Notes: generated by a model from the sequence alone, not told the origin. 5,281 nt of DNA from Spirochaetaceae bacterium (GCA_031273985.1 JAISQV010000307.1:1-5281); one strand, 5' to 3'. Counted from the stretch's first letter, positions 1-5,098 are shown. Numbers and translations are program-made.

Positions 1-1107
1 AAAGGCGCCCCCCTGCTGCACCAGGCGGCGGCTCTCGCTCTTTGAGGGAACCAGCCCGGCGTCGGCGAAGAGGTCCACTATATTGTAGCCCGCCTCGAAC
101 GCGGCGCGGGGCAGCCGGCAACCGGGCATGGCCTCCCGGTCGCCGCCGCCGCCAAAAGCCGCTTGGGCCCCCGCCAGCGCCCGGTCCGCCTCGGCCTTCC
201 CGTGGATCAGCGCCGTCACCTCCCAGGCCAGCCGCTCCTTGGCCTCGTTGGGGTTTTTCCCCGGAGCGCAGAGAAGTTCGCACTCCTCCGCGGAAAGAAA
301 CGTAAACATCAAAAGAAAACGCCGCACATCGGCGTCCTGCACATTCCGCCAGTACTGAAAAAAATCATAGACCGGCGTCAGGGCGGAGTCCAGAAACACC
401 GCGCCCTTCTCGGTCTTCCCCATCTTCTTGCCGTCGGCGGTCGTTATCAGCGGGAAGGTCAGGCCGAAAACCCCGGCGGACTCCACCCGGCGTATGAGCT
501 CCACCCCGGCGACAATATTCCCCCACTGGTCGTCCCCCCCAATCTGCAGGCGGCACCCGTGGCGGCGGTACAACTCCAGAAAATCGTAACTCTGCAAAAG
601 CTGATAGTTGAACTCGATAAACGAAAGCCCCGTCTCCATCCGCGTCCGGTACGCGTCAAAACTCAACATACGGTTCACCGAAAAATGCCGGCCTATGTCC
701 CGCAGAAAATCAATATAATTAAGATCCCCCAGCCAGTTCTTGTTGTTATCGTGCCGGGCGCGGTCGCCGTCAAAGCCCAGAAAGCCGTCGAGCTGCCGCC
801 GTATACACTCGGCATTACGGTCCAGCTCCTCGTAACTCACCAGCCTCCGCATCTCGCTCTTGCCGGAGGGGTCCCCGATCCGGGCCGTGCCGCCCCCCAG
901 CAGCGCTATACCCTTGTGCCCCGCGCCGCATAGATGGCGGAACGCGAAAAACGGCACCATGTGGCCTATGTGCAGGCTCTCCCCCGTAGGATCGCAGCCC
1001 ACATAAAACAGCACCGGCTCCCGGTCCATCAGGGCGGAAAGCCCCTCCGCATCGGTACACTGGGCGAAAAACCCGCGAGCCTTCAAATTCTCAAGCGCCT
1101 CGTTCAC
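1..1107 (-). CDS. tyrS: Tyrosyl-tRNA synthetase (TyrRS), C-terminal end cut off by the window edge
   Basis: This cytoplasmic class I aminoacyl-tRNA synthetase charges tRNA-Tyr with tyrosine using ATP. The minus strand is open for 369 codons from a GTG at 1107 to the window edge. The Rossmann domain carries YVGCDPT at residues 35-41 and the HIGH motif at 46-49. YQLLQSYD (168-175) supplies the tyrosine-binding Tyr, Gln and Asp, GGDDQWGNI (190-198) is the family signature, and KMGKT (228-232) is the KMSKS-type loop, close to the KFGKT of E. coli TyrRS. These positions fall within one residue of the Bacillus stearothermophilus enzyme, which supports the GTG start; AGGAGG lies 5 nt upstream of it. 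An in-frame TTG slightly further upstream is less likely. The visible end (SKSESRRLVQQGGAF) is the beginning of the S4-like tRNA-binding domain, so roughly 40 residues are missing. The gene is divergent from its neighbour and no key residue is lost. Confidence 0.97.
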   Translation of the reverse strand, partial: MNEALENLKARGFFAQCTDAEGLSALMDREPVLFYVGCDPTGESLHIGHMVPFFAFRHLCGAGHKGIALLGGGTARIGDPSGKSEMRRLVSYEELDRNAECIRRQLDGFLGFDGDRARHDNNKNWLGDLNYIDFLRDIGRHFSVNRMLSFDAYRTRMETGLSFIEFNYQLLQSYDFLELYRRHGCRLQIGGDDQWGNIVAGVELIRRVESAGVFGLTFPLITTADGKKMGKTEKGAVFLDSALTPVYDFFQYWRNVQDADVRRFLLMFTFLSAEECELLCAPGKNPNEAKERLAWEVTALIHGKAEADRALAGAQAAFGGGGDREAMPGCRLPRAAFEAGYNIVDLFADAGLVPSKSESRRLVQQGGAF

Positions 1108-1112
1108 CGCCG

Positions 1113-1118
1113 CCTCCT
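1113..1118 (-). promoter_or_regulatory. Shine-Dalgarno of tyrS
   Basis: On the minus strand AGGAGG precedes the GTG at 1107 with a 5-nt spacer. It is the clearest ribosome binding site in the window and decides the GTG start over the upstream in-frame TTG, which has no comparable site. Confidence 0.7.
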
Positions 1119-1136
1119 GCAACTCCCAGTTCAAAC

Positions 1137-1165
1137 CTGATAAACTTTAATCCAAAACGACTCAA
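1137..1165 (-). promoter_or_regulatory. Candidate tyrS promoter, proximal
   Basis: Reading the minus strand, TTGAGT (1165-1160) and TATCAG (1142-1137) are separated by exactly 17 nt, each matching the sigma70 consensus at four of six bases. Transcription would start near 1130 and give a short leader containing the Shine-Dalgarno. The -35 hexamer lies inside one arm of the 1154-1189 palindrome, so a protein bound there could compete with RNA polymerase. The hexamers are weak and the assignment is inferred. Confidence 0.35.
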
Positions 1166-1189
1166 ATTATTCATAATTTGAGTCGTTTT
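1154..1189. promoter_or_regulatory. Perfect 17-bp palindrome upstream of tyrS (operator, attenuator or terminator-like)
   Basis: Arms 1154-1170 and 1173-1189 are perfect reverse complements around a TC centre, with core CGACTCAAATTAT. The stem is AT-rich in a GC-rich region, with an A run on the left arm and five T on the plus strand at 1186-1190. It resembles a bidirectional intrinsic terminator, but no gene reads into it from the left on the plus strand, and on the minus strand it sits just upstream of tyrS. It overlaps both candidate tyrS promoters, so an operator or an attenuating leader hairpin is at least as likely. Confidence 0.6.
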
Positions 1190-1214
1190 TACCTTATCCT
1201 CCACCCCCTTTCAA
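1186..1214 (-). promoter_or_regulatory. Candidate tyrS promoter, distal
   Basis: Reading the minus strand, TTGAAA (1214-1209) and TAAAAA (1191-1186) are 17 nt apart. A transcript from here would start near 1179, within the perfect palindrome. It is an alternative to the proximal candidate at 1137-1165; the sequence alone cannot decide between them. Confidence 0.3.
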
Positions 1215-1219
1215 CCAGG

Positions 1220-1377
1220 AATTCCAAGGTTTTACCGGGATGTACGCATCACCAAAGTAACATGGGGTGGCGGCGGGAAGAAACATGGGGGGCACCTCTG
1301 GGGGGCCCCATGTTTTTCGCCGCCGACAGGACCCCCGGTAATTTTTTAAGGCGTCCTGCGGGATTAACCTTGGAATT
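1220..1377. repeat. Nested inverted-repeat element, 158 bp, possible structured RNA or MITE
   Basis: The outer 12-bp arms are perfect: AATTCCAAGGTT (1220-1231) and AACCTTGGAATT (1366-1377). Directly inside the left arm TTACCGGG (1232-1239) pairs with CCCGGTAA (1334-1341), leaving a 24-nt one-sided insert (1342-1365). An inner stem pairs GGCGGCG (1269-1275) with CGCCGCC (1318-1324) and AAACATGGGG (1281-1290) with CCCCATGTTT (1306-1315), with a few unpaired bases on the left side. CAGGAC (1327-1332) and GTCCTG (1353-1358) form a competing local hairpin. No target duplication flanks the element and it has no convincing coding frame. It fills most of the gap between tyrS and the divergent gene. 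It could be a miniature mobile element or a structured transcript; I do not recognise the family. Confidence 0.6.
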
Positions 1378-1398
1378 ACTGAGTCACTCTACCCATTC

Positions 1399-1427
1399 TT
1401 GACCGGCGGGACAAGCCTGCCTACACT
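1399..1427 (+). promoter_or_regulatory. Sigma70-like promoter of the UPF0158-GNAT gene
   Basis: TTGACC (1399-1404) matches the -35 consensus at five of six bases. TACACT (1422-1427) matches the -10 consensus at four, and the spacer is 17 nt. The expected start site (about 1433-1435) coincides with the GTG start codon at 1434, and no Shine-Dalgarno lies before that codon, so the transcript may be leaderless. Confidence 0.55.
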
Positions 1428-1433
1428 AAAAGC

Positions 1434-2309
1434 GTGGAATTCACCCTCACCGAAAGCCTCATCCGGGACATCATCTTCGCCATGGAGGACCAGGGCCGGG
1501 AGCGCCTCCTCGACAGCCGGGAAGGAACACTCGTAGAAGAGAAGAATCAGAAGGGGGCCGAGCCCCCTGCGCTCCAGCCTCCTCGGGCCTGCGGCCCTGC
1601 GGGGGCTTCCGCTACCCCCGTGCGGGGACACCCCGCAACGCCCCGTGCTCTCTCCCCCAGCCCGGAGGAACGCTACCTCCCCCTCCCCCGCTGGGACTCC
1701 GCCGGGGGCTACAAACTAATGGAACAATTCGCCGCCCTGTACCGGGAGCCCCGCGTAAGGGAAGAACTCCGGGCGGCGCTTGACCAAGGCCGGGGCGTGT
1801 TCCGGGCCTTCAAAAACACCCTCGCCCGTAACCCGGAGGCCGAGCGGCGCTGGCATACCTTCAAGGAGCGGGAACTGCGCCGCCGCGTCCTCGCGTGGTA
1901 CGACGACCTCAGAATCTCCTGGGGGCTTGAGCGGCTGGGCCCGGAACCGGAAGAAACGGAGGAGCTCCTCCTGGAGGACTTCCGCTTCCGCCCCCCCGCA
2001 GGGGGGGACGACGAAGCGGCGGCGGCCCTCCGCCCCGGAACGGCGCCCCCGCTGGTGGTGGCCGAGACCGCCGCCGGGGACTTTGCCGGCTACGGCGCCC
2101 TGCGCCCCGGCGGGCCCCCCGCCGTGATCCTGGAAGTGGCCCCGGAGTACCGGGGCATAGGCCTGGGGGAGGCCCTCCTGGAGCGCGTCCTGGAAGCGGC
2201 CCCGCCGGGCCCCCTGATCCTGGACCTTCCCGCGGAATTCGAAAGCTTCGCCGGGGCGCTCCGGCGGCACTCCTTTAGCCCCCTCAGCACCCGCTACCTG
2301 AAGCGCTGA
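1434..2309 (+). CDS. UPF0158 family protein with C-terminal GNAT acetyltransferase domain
   Basis: The 291-residue product appears cytosolic, with no signal peptide or membrane segment. Residues 4-34 (LTESLIRDIIFAMEDQ region) and about 77-165 read as a UPF0158 (PF03682) domain. Its hallmarks are RYLPLPRWDSAGGYKLME around 79-96, FRAFK at 123-127 and the RRWHTFKERELRRRVLAWYDDL segment. The molecular role of UPF0158 is unknown to me. From about residue 190 the sequence has GNAT features, chiefly VAPEYRGIGLGEALL (235-249), whose R240-G-I-G-L-G245 is the motif A loop that holds the acetyl-CoA pyrophosphate. Acetyl transfer to a small molecule or protein is therefore plausible; the substrate is unknown. 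The GNAT part is short and lacks a clear full set of N-terminal strands. GTG at 1434 is chosen because family similarity begins at once; the next in-frame ATG (residue 17) would cut the domain. Residues 38-76 look inserted (separate entry). The gene stands alone and is divergent from tyrS. Confidence 0.85.
   Translation: MEFTLTESLIRDIIFAMEDQGRERLLDSREGTLVEEKNQKGAEPPALQPPRACGPAGASATPVRGHPATPRALSPSPEERYLPLPRWDSAGGYKLMEQFAALYREPRVREELRAALDQGRGVFRAFKNTLARNPEAERRWHTFKERELRRRVLAWYDDLRISWGLERLGPEPEETEELLLEDFRFRPPAGGDDEAAAALRPGTAPPLVVAETAAGDFAGYGALRPGGPPAVILEVAPEYRGIGLGEALLERVLEAAPPGPLILDLPAEFESFAGALRRHSFSPLSTRYLKR
1546..1660 (+). repeat. Palindrome-rich in-frame insert inside the UPF0158 domain
   Basis: This stretch encodes residues about 38-76, rich in Pro, Ala, Gly and Arg, between the conserved N-terminal helix and the RYLPLPRWDS block, where relatives usually have only a short link. 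The DNA is a chain of small hairpins: GGGGGC/GCCCCC (1553-1558, 1562-1567), GGGCC/GGCCC (1585-1589, 1593-1597), GGGGG/CCCCC (1601-1605, 1615-1619) and TGCGGGG/CCCCGCA (1621-1627, 1631-1637). That pattern is typical of an intergenic palindromic repeat rather than of coding DNA, yet the frame stays open. Outer boundaries are approximate. Confidence 0.55.
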
Positions 2310-2411
2310 TACCGTGACCGGGCTAAAATTAAGAAATGACGAACCCAGGAACCCGCCTTTCGGAGGGGAGGCAGAGCAGCGGGGTATTAGACCCATATGC
2401 GTATACTTATC

Positions 2412-2450
2412 AAGAAATTAACCACGAAAAGCACGAAAGATACGAAAAGA
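2412..2450 (+). repeat. Left arm of CACGAAARR inverted repeat
   Basis: After the module AAGAAATTAACCAC (2412-2425), three 9-bp units follow in overlap: CACGAAAAG (2423-2431), CACGAAAGA (2432-2440) and TACGAAAAG (2441-2449). Over 27 positions from 2421 the arm matches the reverse complement of 2545-2571 at 22. In one frame it reads EINHEKHERYEKK, a peptide look that recurs in misannotated short reading frames of many environmental genomes. Confidence 0.7.
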
Positions 2451-2473
2451 AGAGGAATAATGAGATGATTACT

Positions 2474-2532
2474 GAGCCTGTCCCAAAACTAATTGACTGT
2501 GCGCTAAAAGCGCACGGTTTTGGGACAGGCTC
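2474..2532. mobile_element. 59-bp MITE-like palindromic element with apparent TACT duplication
   Basis: Perfect 16-bp terminal inverted repeats GAGCCTGTCCCAAAAC (2474-2489) and GTTTTGGGACAGGCTC (2517-2532) enclose an inner hairpin GTGCGCT/AGCGCAC (2499-2505, 2509-2515) with an AAA loop. TACT lies on both sides (2470-2473 and 2533-2536), which looks like a 4-bp target duplication. Ends of the GAGCCTGTCCCAAAA type resemble those of some insertion sequences, so a non-autonomous derivative mobilised in trans is plausible. There is no transposase. The element sits between the arms of an older repeat. Confidence 0.65.
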
Positions 2533-2544
2533 TACTAGCAAAAA

Positions 2545-2571
2545 TTTCGTGCTTTTCGTGTCTTTCGTGGT
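2545..2571 (-). repeat. Right arm of CACGAAARR inverted repeat
   Basis: On the minus strand this reads ACCACGAAAG, ACACGAAAAG, CACGAAA: the same 9-bp-periodic pattern as 2421-2449, with 22 of 27 positions identical. With the left arm it could form a long imperfect stem, now separated by the 59-bp element. Confidence 0.7.
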
Positions 2572-2640
2572 CAAAATGAATCAAAGTAAACGCAGATGGG
2601 TATTAGACCCCCCTCGAATAAATCAAGGTACTAGCGCCGT

Positions 2641-2760
2641 CAGGCCGCGCAAGGGATAGAAGCGGAAATCCTTATCTGCCCGAAGGGGCAGATAAGATTG
2701 AAGCGGATAGCCCGGTCCCCGGCCCGTTCCGGGCCGGGGATGCGCCCTTCTTGCGCTTCT
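2641..2760. repeat. GC-rich multi-hairpin REP-like block
   Basis: Two strong hairpins lie in tandem. CTTATCTGCCC/GGGCAGATAAG (2671-2681, 2686-2696) has a GAAG loop, and CCCCGGCCCG/CGGGCCGGGG (2717-2726, 2730-2739) has a TTC loop. Each is preceded by a copy of GATWGAAGCGGA (2655-2666 and 2696-2707), so the block looks like two related units. A weaker direct repeat TGCGC(CC)TTCT follows at 2741-2760. Neither hairpin has a T run, so neither is a classic intrinsic terminator. No coding frame is credible. The pattern fits a dispersed intergenic repeat. Confidence 0.6.
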
Positions 2761-2770
2761 CCCCTTCCTT

Positions 2771-2797
2771 GTTCCTTAGGAACTGTTCCTCAGGAAC
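2771..2797. promoter_or_regulatory. Two tandem 13-bp palindromes upstream of wbaP, candidate operator
   Basis: GTTCCTTAGGAAC (2771-2783) and GTTCCTCAGGAAC (2785-2797) are near-identical palindromes with a 14-bp period. The junction makes a third, AGGAACTGTTCCT (2778-2790). The second copy ends exactly where the candidate -35 element (2798) begins. This arrangement fits a dimeric regulator binding two adjacent sites, though the DNA could also fold as a leader hairpin if transcription starts upstream. Confidence 0.5.
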
Positions 2798-2826
2798 TTG
2801 TAATTGTAGCTCCCTTCAGGTATTTT
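2798..2826 (+). promoter_or_regulatory. Candidate promoter of wbaP
   Basis: TTGTAA (2798-2803) and TATTTT (2821-2826) lie 17 nt apart, each matching four of six sigma70 consensus bases. The expected start site, near 2833, falls at the beginning of wbaP, just before an in-frame ATG at 2834. Translation could therefore be leaderless from 2834. An upstream promoter with initiation at 2828 is the alternative; only a weak CAGG (2817-2820) lies before that ATG. Confidence 0.35.
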
Positions 2827-2827
2827 T

Positions 2828-4288
2828 ATGGGTATGGACCTCTCGCGATTCGACCTATGGTACCGAATCCGCTACCGTAGAACGAGTTCGGCTTTCATTG
2901 CCACCGCCATGATCCTGGCGGACCTTTTCGGGGGCATGCTTTCCATCGGCACGGGCTTTTTCTGGGTTAATCTTTACGATATGTCCATCATCAACTTCAA
3001 ATCCTTCGTTACCTACTGGCCCTATCTGCCCTTTTTTATCATCCTGTTCTGGATGTTCCGGCTCTATCCGGGGGTGTCCCTGGCCCCCGCGGAGGAGCTC
3101 CGCCACTTTACCACGGCCAGTCTCATCACCCACGGGGGTATCATTCTTTCCCGTTATATCGAAGCCACGAAATTTGACGCCATATCCGCCGCCTTCATCG
3201 TCAGTTTTGTTTTTTCGCCGGTGATTCTCATGGTCTGCCGCTCCCTGGGGCACAGCATTCTGCGGCGGAGCCCCGTTAAGGGCATCCCCGCCGTTATTTT
3301 CGGCTCCGGGCCTTTGGGAAGGCTCGTGGTGGAGCAGCTCCTGGGAAGCAAACGCATGGGCTATGTCCCGGTGCTGATTCTGGACCACGCGCCGGAGCCT
3401 GTTGCGGGGGATGAGGACAGTTACCGGGGAATCCCCATCATCTACGACCTCTCCCTGGGGCCGGAGCTGGTGCGGCGCTACAATATCAAGATGGCCATTA
3501 TCGCCATGCCGGAACTTTCCGATGACGAGCTGGCCCGGCTGCTCAATTATTCGGTCGCCGACTTTAGGTACAATGTACTTATCCCCGACTTTGTGAGTGT
3601 CGCCAATATTTGGATGTCCATCCGGGATTTTGAAGGGCTTCTGGGCCTGGCCACCACCCACCGGCTCCGCATGGGCTGGAACCTGGCCATGAAGCGGGCA
3701 CTGGATCTTTTTGTGGTGATCCTGGGGGGCCTTATCGTCATGCCCTTCCTCCTGGTCATAGCGCTGCTCATCAAGCTGAGTTCCCCGGGGCCGGTGCTCT
3801 ACAAACATTTCCGGGTCGGGCAAAACGGAAAGGCGCTGGGGGTCTACAAATTCCGCTCCATGGTGATCAATGCGGACGCCAGGCTGCGGGATATGCTGGA
3901 GAGCGACGGGGAGCTGCGGAAGGAGTGGGAGGCCAACTATAAGCTGAAGAAGGATCCCCGTATCACCTGGATAGGGAGATGGATGCGCGGCACGAGCATC
4001 GATGAATTCCCCCAGATTTTCAATGTGCTCAAGGGCGAGATGAGTCTGGTGGGGCCCCGCCCCGTTACGGAGGCGGAGGTGGAAAGGTACGGGGAAAATT
4101 TTCAGCGCATCTTTTCCGTCAAGCCGGGGATGACGGGGCTCTGGCAGGTTTCGGGGCGCTCCGACACGGACTACAATGATCGGGTTTCCTACGACAGTTA
4201 CTACCTCCAGAGCTGGTCCATCTGGCTGGATCTCTGGGTGCTCTACAAAACGGTGGGCGTAGTGTTCCGGGGCAAGGGGGCCTATTGA
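2828..4288 (+). CDS. wbaP: Undecaprenyl-phosphate sugar phosphotransferase, WbaP type
   Basis: This polyprenyl-phosphate hexose-1-phosphate transferase moves a sugar phosphate (galactose in Salmonella WbaP) from its UDP-sugar to undecaprenyl phosphate on the inner membrane, the first step of O-antigen, capsule or exopolysaccharide repeat synthesis. The 486-residue length is close to the usual 470-480. Four hydrophobic segments lie at about 20-45, 60-80, 93-110 and 115-138. A Rossmann-like middle domain has FGSGPLG (158-164). The C-terminal catalytic domain starts at KRALDLF (289-295), with a re-entrant hydrophobic segment at about 294-317. KFRSM, the catalytic Asp-Glu pair in DEFPQ (392-396), MSLVGPRP (405-412) and KPGMTGLWQVSGRS follow. 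All hallmarks are intact. Donor sugar cannot be read from sequence; the galactose label is by family. The start may be 2828 or the ATG at 2834 (residue 3). The stop abuts the next gene, suggesting a two-gene operon. No other glycan genes are visible. Confidence 0.93.
   Translation: MGMDLSRFDLWYRIRYRRTSSAFIATAMILADLFGGMLSIGTGFFWVNLYDMSIINFKSFVTYWPYLPFFIILFWMFRLYPGVSLAPAEELRHFTTASLITHGGIILSRYIEATKFDAISAAFIVSFVFSPVILMVCRSLGHSILRRSPVKGIPAVIFGSGPLGRLVVEQLLGSKRMGYVPVLILDHAPEPVAGDEDSYRGIPIIYDLSLGPELVRRYNIKMAIIAMPELSDDELARLLNYSVADFRYNVLIPDFVSVANIWMSIRDFEGLLGLATTHRLRMGWNLAMKRALDLFVVILGGLIVMPFLLVIALLIKLSSPGPVLYKHFRVGQNGKALGVYKFRSMVINADARLRDMLESDGELRKEWEANYKLKKDPRITWIGRWMRGTSIDEFPQIFNVLKGEMSLVGPRPVTEAEVERYGENFQRIFSVKPGMTGLWQVSGRSDTDYNDRVSYDSYYLQSWSIWLDLWVLYKTVGVVFRGKGAY
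4274..4280 (+). promoter_or_regulatory. Ribosome binding site of the exported protein gene
   Basis: AAGGGGG lies inside the last codons of wbaP, 8 nt before the ATG at 4289. With the TGA-ATG junction this supports translational coupling. Confidence 0.5.
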
Positions 4289-5098
4289 ATGGGTAAGCCG
4301 TGTCCAGGGCCGCGCCTGGGGGGATGCGCCGGGCTCCTGCTTCTGCTGCTGCTCTGCTTCCCGGCGGAGGCTGAACTCCGCTCCTTTTCCGCCCTGTATC
4401 CCGGCATGGACGCGGAAATGCGGGGGGAGGTTTTTTCCGCCGGGGGAAGGACCCTTACCCGCTCCAATGCCGCGGAGTTGCTGTTCCCCCCGGATATTGG
4501 GGAGGCCGGCGCCCTTCGGGATCTGCAACGCGAGGTGCGGGAACGGCAGAACACGGTGCTGGTGGAATCCCTCATCGTGGTTCCCGGCGCTCCCGTCAGC
4601 CTGCTGGACATCTACAACGCCCTGTCCAGGGTCCGGGACCTCCGGGGAAGGACCTACCACTCCCACACGCGAAACCGGGAGGTGGCCCTTTTCCAGGAGG
4701 CCGCCCGGCTGCGGGACGGGACAAGGCGGGAAGCCGTGGCGGATCCCCCCCCGGCCGCCGCCATCCCCGCCTCGGAGACGGTGTACATGAATCTCCGGGA
4801 TAATAACTTCGGGACCTGTTTCTACCGGGCGGACTTCAGCCTGCTGGAACGCGGGGTCTTCTACAGTCTGACCAACTTCAAGACGATCTATTATATCGTT
4901 GTGCCGGTGATACGGGAGGACCGCTTCCTGGCGGGTTTCTACATAGAGCCCCTGGCGGAGGGGGTGCTGATCTACTGCGCTGCTGTGGCGGAGGTCTCGG
5001 ACTTTGTGGCGAAGCGGGTGGATATGCCCTCGGCCATAGAGAAGCGGCTCGGCGTGTTTCAGGGCTGGGTGGCGGAGGGGATAGGCGCGGGGCGGTAA
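4289..5098 (+). CDS. Exported protein of unknown function, co-transcribed with wbaP
   Basis: The 269-residue product has an N-terminal signal peptide. Basic residues (Lys3, Arg9) precede a leucine run at 16-22, and the likely signal peptidase I site follows Ala28 (AEA, then E29), so the mature protein would act in the periplasm or outside the cell. The mature part is soluble, with no further obvious membrane helix. It has a charged helical stretch at about 75-125 (AGALRDLQREVRERQ onward), a Pro/Ala linker at about 152-160 (PPPAAAIPASE), and a conserved-looking C-terminal block with YMNLRDNNFGTCFYRADF and TNFKTIYYIVVPVIREDRFLAGFYIEPL. I do not recognise a catalytic motif. It may belong to the spirochaete family DUF6675, recalled from memory and not checked. 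Its ATG follows the wbaP stop with no gap, so a link to surface polysaccharide or envelope biology is an inference from position only. Confidence 0.85.
   Translation: MGKPCPGPRLGGCAGLLLLLLLCFPAEAELRSFSALYPGMDAEMRGEVFSAGGRTLTRSNAAELLFPPDIGEAGALRDLQREVRERQNTVLVESLIVVPGAPVSLLDIYNALSRVRDLRGRTYHSHTRNREVALFQEAARLRDGTRREAVADPPPAAAIPASETVYMNLRDNNFGTCFYRADFSLLERGVFYSLTNFKTIYYIVVPVIREDRFLAGFYIEPLAEGVLIYCAAVAEVSDFVAKRVDMPSAIEKRLGVFQGWVAEGIGAGR

Larger units (their letters stand above)
2382..2610. repeat. Composite repeat bracketed by 13-bp direct repeats
   Basis: GGGTATTAGACCC occurs at 2382-2394 and again at 2598-2610 in the same orientation, enclosing 203 bp. Between them lie the inverted 9-bp-periodic arms and, inside those, the 59-bp palindrome. 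The copies could be a long target duplication, or the ends of a repeat unit. Each copy is itself partly palindromic (GGGT and ACCC ends). Confidence 0.6.
2310..2827. other. Intergenic repeat cluster without a convincing gene
   Basis: The 518 bases between the UPF0158-GNAT gene and wbaP consist mainly of repeats, listed separately: direct repeats with inverted 9-bp-periodic arms, a MITE-like palindrome, a REP-like hairpin block and tandem palindromes. Base composition switches from AT-rich (about 2395-2595) to GC-rich (2640-2760). A frame open over 2336-2659 merely reads through the repeats. I see no strong intrinsic terminator for the upstream gene; imperfect pairing of ACCCGC (2351-2356) with GCGGGGT (2379-2385) has no T run after it. 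Confidence 0.7.

Noticed and set aside
163..933. 256-codon plus-strand reading frame
   Set aside because: It lies opposite tyrS, whose minus-strand frame contains all TyrRS motifs; the product has no recognisable domain and its composition follows the GC-rich antisense pattern.
1108..1400. T-box riboswitch controlling tyrS
   Set aside because: The minus-strand leader lacks the conserved T-box sequence (AGGGTGGNACCGCG type) and a terminator/antiterminator pair next to it.
2412..2571. CRISPR array
   Set aside because: The 9-bp units are contiguous and imperfect, have no spacers, and the two arms are inverted rather than direct.
2336..2659. 107-codon frame starting MTNPGTRLSE
   Set aside because: It reads through the direct repeats, both inverted arms and the MITE-like palindrome. 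No Shine-Dalgarno precedes it, and its peptides (NHEKHERYEKK, FVLFVSFVV) are translations of the repeats.
2671..2739. Intrinsic terminator for the UPF0158-GNAT gene
   Set aside because: Both hairpins lack a downstream T run and lie more than 350 bp after the stop codon.
4289..4330. Lipoprotein signal (LGGC at residues 10-13)
   Set aside because: The cysteine precedes the hydrophobic run instead of following it, so a signal peptidase II site is implausible; cleavage after Ala28 by signal peptidase I fits better.
2855..4666. 603-codon minus-strand reading frame
   Set aside because: It is antisense to both wbaP and the exported protein gene, both well supported. The translation is rich in Pro, Gly, His and Gln without domains, as expected opposite GC3-rich genes.
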